Source: CAYMBP01 sp964388745
Lineage (GTDB): Bacteria > Babelota > Babeliae > Babelales > RVW-14
Reading direction: 5' to 3'
Assembly: GCA_964388745.1 (NCBI GenBank)
Contig: CAYMBP010000003.1
Coordinates: forward strand, 1 to 64,000
Length of the DNA stretch: 64,000 nt
A program made the translations under genes and the position numbers. The number at the start of each line of letters is the position of its first letter. Position 1 is the first letter of the stretch. Shown here in pieces: positions 35,200-43,856 of the stretch. A model generated the notes under the pieces. That model searched no databases, had not been told where the DNA came from, and worked only from the letters and a program-made list of their open reading frames with translations.

Positions 35200-36351
35200 T
35201 TAATTAAGCGTAACGCGACTCCTTAATGCCTCTTTAAAGGTACTATACTCCTCTAAGCTTAAAAATTCAAACTCTATCTGAACAATATACCACTCAATTC
35301 CAGCAGGCTGCAATTCAAGCTGCTCAAAAAAAGGTTTAAGCTTACTCCAATCCTTTTCTGTTGTTACTATACCGCAAGAACGAGCAGTCTTTGCGTTATT
35401 GATAATATTATGATAATCATCTCTTGTATAGTTATAATGATCAGAATATTGAGTGTATCCGGCTAGACTCCCACTTACTTCTTTGACTGTCTGAATAAAT
35501 TGACCAAATGACCCAATACCTGCAACCGCAAAAAGCGGAATCTTTAAAGCATTAATATCAACAGGATTTCCTGCACCAGAAACAATCTTTTTTACCTTGT
35601 GCCGCCCCCTAACAACAACTTGCTTAGAAGAAAAAATAGTATCTTTTAGCTGCTGGATACCTTTTGAACATGCCTTATCTGCATGAGTAAGAACAATAAT
35701 GTGAGCCCGAGAAATATCTTTTTCTCTCAATTTTCCAGCTGGAAAACAATGCCCATTTTCAAATGGATGCCGCGCATCTAACAATAAAATTTCACAGTCT
35801 TTTTTCAATTCATGATTTTGATATGCATCATCAAGAACAACGAAGCTGCCCATAGACAAGTTTGAAACCTTAGTTAACAAAAGAAGAGCCTTGCGCCGAG
35901 AAGATCCAACAACCACTGTGTTTTTTGTCAGTCGAGCAAGCATGTGTGCTTCATCACCACAAACACTTGCAGGAACCAGTGGGCCAAGTCCATCACTTAC
36001 AAGCAAACTATTTCCCCTTCTGATAGCACTCCCACCATAACCCCTACAAATAAAAGCCAATGGAGAAACAAGATCATGTGCTAAAAATTGACAAAAGAGC
36101 GTTTTCCCAGTTCCGCCAACAGCTATGTTGCCAACACTTATCACAAAGCAATTTTTAACAGTTTTCACCGAACGCTTTTTGCGCCAAGCTTGATTTAACC
36201 TGAAGACAACCATGTAAAAAAATTCAGCAACAACTAATACAGCAAAGGCGATCTTGCCAATAAAGGAATTAGTCTTTTTTTTATTAGCCAAAACAAGGCC
36301 CTCCCATAAGGAAAGGGCTTTTCTCAGGCATTTTTTAGCTAAAAACTTCAT
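35200..36351 (-). CDS. lpxK: tetraacyldisaccharide 4'-kinase
   Basis: Adds the 4'-phosphate to the lipid A disaccharide at the inner membrane. An N-terminal amphipathic/membrane stretch is followed by the kinase P-loop SVGNIAVGGTGKTLF (residues about 72-86), FICRGYGGS, CGDEAHMLA, FVVLDDAYQNHELKKD and LLLDARHPFENGHCFPAGKLRE, all as in the family. The length of 383 residues is slightly above the norm because of an N-terminal extension. It is direct evidence for a lipid A outer membrane. The start lies eight bases after the infB stop, with no strong ribosome binding site of its own, so it is probably translated by coupling. Confidence 0.95.
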   Translation of the reverse strand: MKFLAKKCLRKALSLWEGLVLANKKKTNSFIGKIAFAVLVVAEFFYMVVFRLNQAWRKKRSVKTVKNCFVISVGNIAVGGTGKTLFCQFLAHDLVSPLAFICRGYGGSAIRRGNSLLVSDGLGPLVPASVCGDEAHMLARLTKNTVVVGSSRRKALLLLTKVSNLSMGSFVVLDDAYQNHELKKDCEILLLDARHPFENGHCFPAGKLREKDISRAHIIVLTHADKACSKGIQQLKDTIFSSKQVVVRGRHKVKKIVSGAGNPVDINALKIPLFAVAGIGSFGQFIQTVKEVSGSLAGYTQYSDHYNYTRDDYHNIINNAKTARSCGIVTTEKDWSKLKPFFEQLELQPAGIEWYIVQIEFEFLSLEEYSTFKEALRSRVTLN

Positions 36352-36359
36352 CTATGTTT

Positions 36360-38645
36360 TTATGTTGGCTCTTGCACAACTTCAATGTAACAAACAACAG
36401 AATCCCCTTCTTGCCAATCATGAAAAGACTCTGCTATAAAGCCACACTCAAACCCGGCATGAACCTCTTTTACATGCTTCTTCTCTCGCTGCAAGCTGGT
36501 AATTTTAGAGTCACCAAGAACAACTCCATCTCGAACACACTCTACTTTGCACGGACGAGAAATGACTCCTTCCTGCATATAACATCCCGCAATAACGCCA
36601 AGTCCTTTAATATTAAAAACTTTGCGCACAACGGCTTTACCAACCTTGTTCCAAGACTTAACAGCTTCCCGCTTTGAAAGCAACAACTTCTCAAGAGTGT
36701 CAATAGCCTGATAAATAATGGCATATAAGTAAAACTGTTTATTTTTTTCACCTGCAAGAGTAATAGCATTCTTTTCTGCTTTCACATGCAAGCCAATCAA
36801 CTCTGCACCAGTGTCAAATGCAAACTCAATATCACTCTCAACAATATCTCCAATCCCGCTGCTCAGAATATTAATAGGGCAACCAATTTTTTTATGTTTT
36901 TTAACAAGCATGTCAATAGCACTTGAAAGAGCCTCAAGAGACCCACGAGTATCTGCCTTAACAACTAAATTAATTACTTTTTCAGAGCCAGCACCGATTT
37001 CAACTTGAGGACGAGAAGACAACTGACTATCTTGACGAAGAGGACCTGTCAAACGACCCTTGTTAGCCTTTGCCTTAAGATACCCATCTCGAGAGACAAC
37101 CTCTAACCAATCGCCAATCGAAACAAAAGAATCAAAGCCGACAACTCGAACAGGGGTAGACACACCAACACGCTTTACCCTCTTGCCATGAGAATCAATA
37201 AGAAGTCGGACCTTACCTGATGCATCTCCACACACAAAGTAATCTCCAACGGAAAGCTTTCCAGACATGCACAAAACCGTTGCAACAGCTCCAAGACCAC
37301 GCTCTTGATGAGACTCTAAAACAAACGCCTTTGCTGCAGCCCCAGGCTCCTCACAAAGCTCCATCAGTTGAGACTGAAGAACAAGCATTTCTAGCAAGTC
37401 GTCAACACCCTTACCCGTTTTTGCAGAAATAGGAACACAAACAACATCTCCACCCCAATCCTCAGCCATAAGGCCGTGCTGCGCAAGCTGACGCTTTACA
37501 CCCTCTAGGGCCGCAGGAGAGGACACTTTGTCTATTTTATTAATTGCAACAACAATAGGAACCTCTGCTTGCTGAGCATATTTAATTGCCTCAACAGTCT
37601 GCGGCTTTACACCATCATCAGCCGCAACAATAAGAACAACAATGTCTGTTACTCGAGTGCCTCGCTGACGAATATAAGAAAAAGCTTCATGACCAGGCGT
37701 GTCAAGAAAAACAATCTTGCCATGAGAACTATCAACCTCATACGCTCCTAAATGCTGAGTAATGCCACCTTTCTCCGAAGCTGCAACGCTCATATTTCGC
37801 ACATAATCCAAAAATGTTGTTTTTCCGTGATCAACGTGCCCCATTACAACAACAACTGGCCAGCGAGGACGAGTTGTTGATGATGTAGCAACCGCTGAAC
37901 GAGCAACAAGCTTCGACTGACTCCCGCCTTGATGCTCATCAGCTCCAGGGCGCTCAACTTCTATATTAAAATCCTTCGCAAGCTGCTCAATAAGATCTGC
38001 CGAAACAGCATTGTTCCTATTACAAACAACGCCTTTTTTAAGAAGAGCAAAGATTACCTCTCCAACGCCCTTGCCTAAAAGCTCAGCTGTCAGGGAAAGA
38101 GGCAAGTCTTTTTCTACAACAATACTGGTAACGACCTCGGGCACAACAACCTCAACTCCAGCTTTTTGGCGACGCCCCCGCTTTCCACCTCGACGCGCTT
38201 GAGAACGACCAGAACCTCGCCCGCCTTTGCGACTGACAAGCTTCTCTGCCCCTTTAACAGGGAGTCCAGCGCGAGAATCTCCCATTTGGGAGTTTATTTC
38301 ATACTTAAGCAAATCGCTTTTTTCATCTTCTGCAACACGTTGTTTATGCAAACCAGCACCTTCTGTTGTTGAACTCGACTGAGTTGATACGCCACTAACA
38401 CTATTATCACCCAAGGACGAACGAGGCTCTTTTTTCTTTTCGCCCCCCTCTTTTCGCGCACTTTTTGCAGGTGATGCCTCTAATTCTTTTTTTTCTTCTT
38501 TCTTCGTAAAAGACTTTGCAACAGCAACGACTTCATCGGTCGCAACAACCATGTGGCTGGAAACCGCGACACCTTTTTTCTTTAAAAGCGCCATAAAGTC
38601 TTTTGTTGTTAGCCCATAAAGCTTTGCTACCTCATAGACACGCAT
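36360..38645 (-). CDS. infB: translation initiation factor IF-2
   Basis: This GTPase delivers initiator tRNA to the ribosome. The N-terminal IF2N domain (MRVYEVAKLYGLTTKDFMALLKKKG) is followed by a long charged, Arg/Gly/Ser-rich linker (about residues 60-185) and a second IF2N-like region. The G domain has GHVDHGKTTFLDYV (about 272-285), GGITQHLGAYEV, DTPGHEAF and NKID. The C-terminal beta-barrel and initiator-tRNA-binding domains follow. The 761-residue total is normal. The AGGAGG ribosome binding site is strong. It follows nusA by 30 bases; the nusA-infB order is the common bacterial one, but rbfA and rimP are not next to it. Confidence 0.98.
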   Translation of the reverse strand: MRVYEVAKLYGLTTKDFMALLKKKGVAVSSHMVVATDEVVAVAKSFTKKEEKKELEASPAKSARKEGGEKKKEPRSSLGDNSVSGVSTQSSSTTEGAGLHKQRVAEDEKSDLLKYEINSQMGDSRAGLPVKGAEKLVSRKGGRGSGRSQARRGGKRGRRQKAGVEVVVPEVVTSIVVEKDLPLSLTAELLGKGVGEVIFALLKKGVVCNRNNAVSADLIEQLAKDFNIEVERPGADEHQGGSQSKLVARSAVATSSTTRPRWPVVVVMGHVDHGKTTFLDYVRNMSVAASEKGGITQHLGAYEVDSSHGKIVFLDTPGHEAFSYIRQRGTRVTDIVVLIVAADDGVKPQTVEAIKYAQQAEVPIVVAINKIDKVSSPAALEGVKRQLAQHGLMAEDWGGDVVCVPISAKTGKGVDDLLEMLVLQSQLMELCEEPGAAAKAFVLESHQERGLGAVATVLCMSGKLSVGDYFVCGDASGKVRLLIDSHGKRVKRVGVSTPVRVVGFDSFVSIGDWLEVVSRDGYLKAKANKGRLTGPLRQDSQLSSRPQVEIGAGSEKVINLVVKADTRGSLEALSSAIDMLVKKHKKIGCPINILSSGIGDIVESDIEFAFDTGAELIGLHVKAEKNAITLAGEKNKQFYLYAIIYQAIDTLEKLLLSKREAVKSWNKVGKAVVRKVFNIKGLGVIAGCYMQEGVISRPCKVECVRDGVVLGDSKITSLQREKKHVKEVHAGFECGFIAESFHDWQEGDSVVCYIEVVQEPT

Positions 38646-38675
38646 TCCCCCTCCTCTTGGTGATTGTCAATCGAT

Positions 38676-39749
38676 TTAATCATTCCGCTCCTCGCCATCA
38701 GAGCCCGCAAACAAGCCCTCACCTGCCTCAGGATGAGAAAAGTCTTGCAAGCGAATTTCTACACCAGTAAGTCGCGAAGCAAGCGCTACATTTTGACCAG
38801 ATCGACCAATCGCATAGGAACGTTGATCTCGCGCAAGCCAAACCGTTGCCTTTCTGCTATCGCTAGAAAGCTCAACTTTATCTATTTCTGCGGGCTTTAG
38901 ACTGTTTTTCACAAGCACCTCAAGAGCATCTGTCCACTCAATAAGGTCTATTTTTTCTTGGCCCAACTCTCGCAATATTGGCTTAATTCGGGCTCCGCCA
39001 ACACCAACACACGTCCCCACAGGATCAATTTCTTTGCTCGATGAAACGACAATAGCTTTTGATTTGTACCCAGGAGAGCGAACTATTTTTTTAATTTCAA
39101 CAATTCCCTCAAAAACTTCTGGTATTTCAAGCGATATGAGCTTTTTAACAAAATCAGCCGAAGCTCTGTCTAGAATGAGCTGATAGTCGCCCCGAACGAA
39201 AAGATTTACCTCTTTTAGCAAGGCCTTAACAGGATGCCCCACTCGAAGTGTTTCGCCGGGAACCAAATTGTCCTCTGGTAGGAGCGCTTGAGAATCACCA
39301 AGCTTAACAACAAAGCCTCCACGCTCGCGCTTATGGATCATGCCACCAATAATTTCGCCTTCACGATCCTTATATTCATCAAAAACAGCTTGCTGCTCAA
39401 GCTCTCTAATGCTTGCAGCAATCAATTGCCGAGCGGAGGAAATCTCAACGCGACCAACTGTTCCATCAAAAGGAACCTTTATCATGTCACCAAGACTAGC
39501 CTGGGGATCTATGGCCCGAGCTCTGCGTAAAGAAATTTCTCGACAATCATCAGCAACAATTGTCGTTATTAGCTTGTGTGCAACGACCTCGATTTGGCCA
39601 GACCGCTTGTTAAATAAGGCGATAATGTCTGCATTTGGAAACTTTTTGGCATAAACGGATGCTACACCTTTGCACAAAATTTCAATTATTTTTTCTTTAT
39701 CAAAGCCTTTTTCTTCAACAAGGCCTTCTATGACATTTTTTAGATCCAC
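38676..39749 (-). CDS. nusA: transcription termination/antitermination protein NusA
   Basis: Binds RNA polymerase and nascent RNA to control pausing and termination. The 357 residues contain the N-terminal polymerase-binding domain, an S1 domain (about 115-185), and two KH domains (about 190-330, with VGVGGARIKPILRELGQEKIDL and AIGRSGQNVALASRLTG). The acidic C-terminal repeats of E. coli NusA are absent, as in many bacteria. The start is GTG, 11 bases after AAAGGA. No rimP gene precedes it; the origin of replication lies upstream instead. Confidence 0.97.
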   Translation of the reverse strand: MDLKNVIEGLVEEKGFDKEKIIEILCKGVASVYAKKFPNADIIALFNKRSGQIEVVAHKLITTIVADDCREISLRRARAIDPQASLGDMIKVPFDGTVGRVEISSARQLIAASIRELEQQAVFDEYKDREGEIIGGMIHKRERGGFVVKLGDSQALLPEDNLVPGETLRVGHPVKALLKEVNLFVRGDYQLILDRASADFVKKLISLEIPEVFEGIVEIKKIVRSPGYKSKAIVVSSSKEIDPVGTCVGVGGARIKPILRELGQEKIDLIEWTDALEVLVKNSLKPAEIDKVELSSDSRKATVWLARDQRSYAIGRSGQNVALASRLTGVEIRLQDFSHPEAGEGLFAGSDGEERND

Positions 39750-39898
39750 AGTAACTTTATTCCTTTATCGTTCCGCCAGGGGCTGCAATACCGTAAGCAG
39801 GGGTTGGTGTTGAGGCGCTCAGCACAGCTCTAAGCACGTGAGCCAATTAACAATGAACTTGATAACGCACTCTTAATTGTAGAGAAAAAACAAAAAAA
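39750..39898 (-). promoter_or_regulatory. nusA leader region with a possible short leader ORF
   Basis: On the minus strand a frame from a TTG at 39846 to a TAA at 39757 (29 codons, no good ribosome binding site) ends close to the nusA ribosome binding site. The leader also contains GC-rich short inverted repeats (around 39780-39860). It may fold, which would fit autoregulation of nusA, but I see no known RNA family. Confidence 0.3.
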
Positions 39899-39903
39899 GT
39901 GAA
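39876..39903 (-). promoter_or_regulatory. candidate nusA operon promoter
   Basis: On the minus strand TTCACT (39898-39903) and TACAAT (39876-39881) are 16 bases apart, about 130 bases before nusA, next to the origin. Confidence 0.4.
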
Positions 39904-39954
39904 GCGTGGCATCATTTGCTTCCTAAAGACAGCCTCGCTGTTCTGCTTTGGGAA

Positions 39955-40288
39955 CAATATTATCCTTATTATTATTTAATTATAATTTATAAAGTAATAA
40001 TAATAAGGGACGCGGATTTTTGTGGATAACTCTGGTTTTTCTCATTAAAACAGCCTCCTGGTGGCCTTATCGGCGATTTGAAAATTGTGGATAACTATGT
40101 GGATAACTTGTGGACAAGTGTGGATAACTTTTTGCTCGACCTCGAAATCCGCCTCCAGAAGGCTGTTTTCGTTGTATGTGGATAACTTTTGTCCATTGGG
40201 TGGGGTTATTCGCTTGTTTTGAATAGTTATCCACATAGTTATCCACATAGTTATCCACAATTTGTGGATAACTATGTGGATAACTATA
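39955..40288. other. chromosomal replication origin (oriC)
   Basis: Ten exact copies of the DnaA box TTATCCACA or its complement TGTGGATAA start at 40021, 40086, 40098, 40119, 40177, 40227, 40239, 40251, 40263 and 40275, plus a one-mismatch box (TTGTCCACA) at 40109. Five boxes from 40227 to 40283 are spaced exactly 12 bases apart. They form a perfect 53-base palindrome with 26-base arms (40235-40260 and 40262-40287). On the other side, 39955-40008 is nearly pure A/T and contains the 13-base inverted arms at 39964-39976 and 39996-40008, suited to a DNA unwinding element. The region is intergenic, between nusA and the uracil-DNA glycosylase gene. The plus strand changes from A/C-rich to G/T-rich here. 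dnaA itself is not in the window. Confidence 0.92.
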
Positions 40289-40322
40289 ATAGGTTGGCGT
40301 ATCACCCGAATTTAGGCTATTT

Positions 40323-40988
40323 TTAAGGTGCGAGCTGTTGAAGAAGGCTCATTATTTTTTGCACATCTTGCCATGTTAATTTTTTTGCTGATGGGTTGCG
40401 AAGAAGGTAAGCTGGATGGTAGGTTGGTATGACAGGTGTTTGTTTATAATAAGAAAGCAAGCCACGAGCTTTTCCAATTTGAACATTTTCCCCTAAAAGG
40501 GCTTTTGTCGCGGGTGATCCAAGGGTGCAAATGACTTGTGGCTTGATTATTTCTATTTCTTTAAAAAGCAAGGCGTTTGTGCATGTTGCTGCCTCATTAG
40601 GCAAGGGTGTTCTGTTTGATGGGGGACGACATTTTACTACGTTGGATATGTATACCTCTTCTCGTTGAAGTTCCATTGCTTGGATAATTTTATTAAGAAG
40701 CTTTCCTGCTCTACCAACAAAAGGCTCTCCCTTGAGGTCTTCATCTCGCCCAGGTCCTTCTCCTATAAACATTAATTGTGCATTTGAGTTACCAGTGCCA
40801 AATACAACCTGGCTTCTTCCCTGGTTAGCTAGGGGGCATTGTTGGCATTTTTTATAGCGATTTTGAAGGGCTTTTAAGGCTTTGTCCTTTGCTTGGTTGT
40901 TGAGCTTGTTTGTTTGTCCAAGTAGCTCTTTTTGTTTCTTAAGCTGTGATAGCGGGCTAAAGAGTTCTCTGTTTTTTTCTTGAGTCAT
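40323..40988 (-). CDS. uracil-DNA glycosylase, family 4 (iron-sulfur)
   Basis: Removes uracil from DNA. The four Cys that hold the [4Fe-4S] cluster are at residues 48, 51, 120 and 136. The motif GEGPGRDEDLKGEPFVGRAG (about 77-96) is the uracil pocket, and PTYHPAYLLR near residue 195 is the second active-site motif. An N-terminal extension of about 40 charged residues is present. At 221 residues it is typical of type-4 and DNA-polymerase-fusion-type enzymes. It sits next to the origin with its 3' end about 40 bases from the last DnaA box. It would act upstream of endonuclease IV (32311-33180). Confidence 0.93.
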   Translation of the reverse strand: MTQEKNRELFSPLSQLKKQKELLGQTNKLNNQAKDKALKALQNRYKKCQQCPLANQGRSQVVFGTGNSNAQLMFIGEGPGRDEDLKGEPFVGRAGKLLNKIIQAMELQREEVYISNVVKCRPPSNRTPLPNEAATCTNALLFKEIEIIKPQVICTLGSPATKALLGENVQIGKARGLLSYYKQTPVIPTYHPAYLLRNPSAKKLTWQDVQKIMSLLQQLAP

Positions 40989-41053
40989 AAACGGGGTGTT
41001 CCTTGTATTATGTTTTTGATTTTATTTTAGTTCTTTGAGGATAGGTTGTCGAA

Positions 41054-42505
41054 TCACTTCTTCTTTTTTTTAAGGTAGGTTGCAATGAGCTGGGGCCATT
41101 CATTTGTTGAGGCAAAGCTTGTTTTTTGATAAGACTTATGAATGTTCTTTTCTGGAAAATAAATTGAGAGTCCTTGCGCAAAAGGAAGGTTGATGCCTGA
41201 TGCATTAGCAAGTATTGAATCTTGTAGTTCCCTGCGTGCATCATTGGCCAAAGTGCTTAGAGTAAGAAGGCTTTGTCTATCCATATTTTGCAATTCATTG
41301 CTTTTTGATTTCTCAAAGGCTTTTTTGCTGATGCTTGTAAGAAAGTGTAGGCAGTCGATATAGTCCCAATCACAAAATTCTGTTGTCTCTTCTTCGTTCC
41401 GCCTTATTTTTTTTATAAATGAGACATAGTCCTTATGTGTCTCCATAAGAGAGACGAGGTGTTGTGCAAAAAGCGAGAGTTTTTCTTCTGCTTTTTTAAA
41501 GTGCTCAAGCGATATTGCTGATTGGGTGTAGTCAGCCAGTTGATAGTCGTACTCTTCTGCATAGGCATGTACTGCGTGTTGGGCAAACTCTACAGGCAAA
41601 AACGTTTGAGATAAAAATGGGGATAAGAGCTTTTTGTAATTATAGCCACTGCCTGGTTCAAGCTCTTCAGAGGCTACCATGTAGTTTGAAAACGGCTTAA
41701 GTTTTGATGCAATTTCTACCATTGCCATATGGCAAGCATCAAGAAGGACGATGTCTACTTTTTTTCCTGCGAGCACTTCTTTGCTGATGCGCTCAAAGCA
41801 TTGTTTGAGCTGTTGATTATCTATGTATTGCTCGTATGTGTCGTTAAATCCTATTCCTCTTTTGATTGTTGATCTAAGGGTATTGCGATCAATTTGCATC
41901 ATTCCAGTTTTTTCATTAAACGAAAAAAGAGCATCTCGATGTTCTTTATAAATTTTACCCCAAATGCTTGGATCTTTTATGCCAGAGCCATGATTCCAGA
42001 TGACAATTGCTTGATGTTTAGCCGGATGTGTTTCAATAGCCCATTGTACAAAATTAAAAAGGCTTTTTGGAGTTCCACTAATTGCCTCTTCTCCCTCGAG
42101 TTCTTTTTCAATGATCGCCTTATTTTTTTCAAGATAAAATCGATTAGCCTCTTCTTCTCCGTACTCATCTAATTGTATTAGAATATTGCACGTAGGTGTT
42201 GACCCGACTTGTAGCATTTGGCGAAAATTTTTAAGAGCATATTTGTGTAGGTTGTTATTCGCGGCCATATAAACGATAAAATTCCACTCTTTAATTTTTT
42301 GCTTTGAAGTGTCGACGAGTTGCTCGTTGTTGTTGGGAATAGAGTCTGTCTGGTCCCGAAGAGCACTATTTTTGTTTTTTTGTGACATAGGCTTGCTGTG
42401 AAGCTTTTTTATTCTTTTCAGACATGGATTGCACAATGAGCTGTTTCGTCCGCTGAGATTTTGTGTAAAAAAAACAAAAAATAGTGCGCATATGATTGGA
42501 TTCAT
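41054..42505 (-). CDS. secreted clostripain-like cysteine peptidase (family C11)
   Basis: Family C11 proteases cut after Arg or Lys. AAAGGAG precedes the ATG by seven bases. Residues 1-19 form a signal peptide (ICALFFVFFTQNLSG). The catalytic dyad is visible: H172 in VIWNHGSG and C258 in VLLDACHMAMVEIA. The fold-defining NFIVYMAANNNLHKYALKNF near residue 75 is typical. The 483-residue length fits. A pair of N-terminal cysteines (CNPC) follows the signal. Export in a host-associated cell suggests digestion of host or surface proteins. It lies between the glycosylase and comEC N-half genes on the same strand, with gaps of 65 and 76 bases. Confidence 0.93.
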   Translation of the reverse strand: MNPIICALFFVFFTQNLSGRNSSLCNPCLKRIKKLHSKPMSQKNKNSALRDQTDSIPNNNEQLVDTSKQKIKEWNFIVYMAANNNLHKYALKNFRQMLQVGSTPTCNILIQLDEYGEEEANRFYLEKNKAIIEKELEGEEAISGTPKSLFNFVQWAIETHPAKHQAIVIWNHGSGIKDPSIWGKIYKEHRDALFSFNEKTGMMQIDRNTLRSTIKRGIGFNDTYEQYIDNQQLKQCFERISKEVLAGKKVDIVLLDACHMAMVEIASKLKPFSNYMVASEELEPGSGYNYKKLLSPFLSQTFLPVEFAQHAVHAYAEEYDYQLADYTQSAISLEHFKKAEEKLSLFAQHLVSLMETHKDYVSFIKKIRRNEEETTEFCDWDYIDCLHFLTSISKKAFEKSKSNELQNMDRQSLLTLSTLANDARRELQDSILANASGINLPFAQGLSIYFPEKNIHKSYQKTSFASTNEWPQLIATYLKKKKK

Positions 42506-42581
42506 CAGGCCACTCCTTTAGTCGTTACTTTCTAAGATTTTTTGATTATTAATTTAGGCTACTACAAGCCTTTCAAAAACC

Positions 42582-43820
42582 TCAAGAATCTTGATTGTTG
42601 GGCCTGCCTGCTGATGCGATAAGGCAAAATGTAAGTAAGAAAGTAAGTTGAAAATCAAGAAAAAATAATTGAATTGGGTTTGATGCAATTGTCGAAAGGC
42701 AGATTAAAAGAAGGAGGTGGGCACCATCTATAGAATACCGAAAGGCTTTTCCTGTTGTTGCAAAAAGAAAAAGAAAAAGGGCTCGAATGAATGAGATACT
42801 TGAATATGAAAACAGGTGGTAGATGGTACCCATGCAAATCAGGATTAGTCGCTTAAAAAAAAGGTGGATTGGGATGAGAGAAAAAAAATAAGTCCAAATA
42901 AGAATAAGTAGTGCTATATGCAGCCCAGAGCGAGCAAGGTAGTGTGTAATGCCCCATTGTAGGCAGGCAATTTTCATGGTTTCTGGGGCCCCAGAACTTT
43001 TGGCGCCAAAAAAAATGAGCTGAATAAAGCTTGCAAGTGGCTGCTGCGCTAAGTTGGCAATCTTATTGACCAACTCCTCTCTTTTTTCTTCAATCCAGCG
43101 AGCAAAAGACGTTGCAGGGCGATTAAGGAGCAGTATACTTTCTTTTTTTGTTGAGAAAGAGGAGCACAGGGTATGTGTTCTTATTAGATGGTCTGCAAAT
43201 GAGCATGGAGACCCATCGCTTTTATTGTTTGGCGGAGTGAGCTTTGTATTACAGATTTTTATAAGGTCACCGGTTTGTAATGTTTTTGATTGAGTATAGA
43301 GTGTTATATAAAAAGACGAATTTTTGGATTTTCCTTCTTCTTCTATCTTGATAACATGAATGTAGTAAATAAATGTTTTTGGTTGATGCGTTGATGCTTT
43401 TATAGTTCCTGTTAGCGAAATGTTTTTGTTAAAAAGTTGTGAACCAAGCAGGCTGTGCTCGTTGTATTGAAGAAAAAGCAAAAGGGTCCCGATAAGATAC
43501 CAAAACAAACCAAAGCTAAATGTTTTTTTTTGTAGAGTAAGGGATACAATAAAAAGAGCAAACGCTGTTGATGCAAGGAGAAGTGGGTAGCTGCTTGTGC
43601 GTGCGCATAGAATGCCCGAGCTGGTAGCACAAAGGGGGAAAAGAAAAGGCCAGGAAAAAACTCTTTCTTTTTGATACCAATAAATGCTTATGGCAAGGGA
43701 TAAGCAAGCGAAGGCATGTGCTGCTTGATGTCCGTATGATATAAAAAGTAAAATGTTGTCTCCTCGTGAAAGGTTTCTAATAAGATTAATTCTTTGGAGT
43801 GGGTTCGTGTTTAATGTCAA
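42582..43820 (-). CDS. ComEC N-terminal half: OB-fold domain and first part of competence channel
   Basis: Membrane helices (residues about 28-120) are followed by an OB-like domain (about 130-230: SLTGTIKAST, then LQTGDLIKI) and the start of the competence domain. The signature HYLARSGLH (about 293-301) corresponds to the HLLAISGLH of ComEC. The protein stops after FQLTFLLTFCLIAS, where ComEC normally continues. That continuation is coded at 10174-11016. No ATG exists in frame before residue 282. The TTG at 43820 has no ribosome binding site. An ATT 60 bases further in lies five bases after GAGGAG and may be the real start. Only 36 bases separate it from divergent enolase. Confidence 0.78.
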   Translation of the reverse strand: MTLNTNPLQRINLIRNLSRGDNILLFISYGHQAAHAFACLSLAISIYWYQKERVFSWPFLFPLCATSSGILCARTSSYPLLLASTAFALFIVSLTLQKKTFSFGLFWYLIGTLLLFLQYNEHSLLGSQLFNKNISLTGTIKASTHQPKTFIYYIHVIKIEEEGKSKNSSFYITLYTQSKTLQTGDLIKICNTKLTPPNNKSDGSPCSFADHLIRTHTLCSSFSTKKESILLLNRPATSFARWIEEKREELVNKIANLAQQPLASFIQLIFFGAKSSGAPETMKIACLQWGITHYLARSGLHIALLILIWTYFFSLIPIHLFFKRLILICMGTIYHLFSYSSISFIRALFLFLFATTGKAFRYSIDGAHLLLLICLSTIASNPIQLFFLDFQLTFLLTFCLIASAGRPNNQDS

Positions 43821-43856
43821 CTATAGCATAAAAAATTTAAAATAGGAGCTAGAGAA

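Noticed and set aside
40021..40288. CRISPR-like regularly spaced repeats at 40.0-40.3 kb
   Set aside because: The repeated unit is the 9-base DnaA box in both orientations with 12-base phasing; spacers are far too short and no cas genes are present.
40045..40305. Minus-strand frames rich in repeated Ile/Thr/Trp or Asp/Asn/Tyr
   Set aside because: They are translations of the DnaA-box array; no ribosome binding site and no homology.
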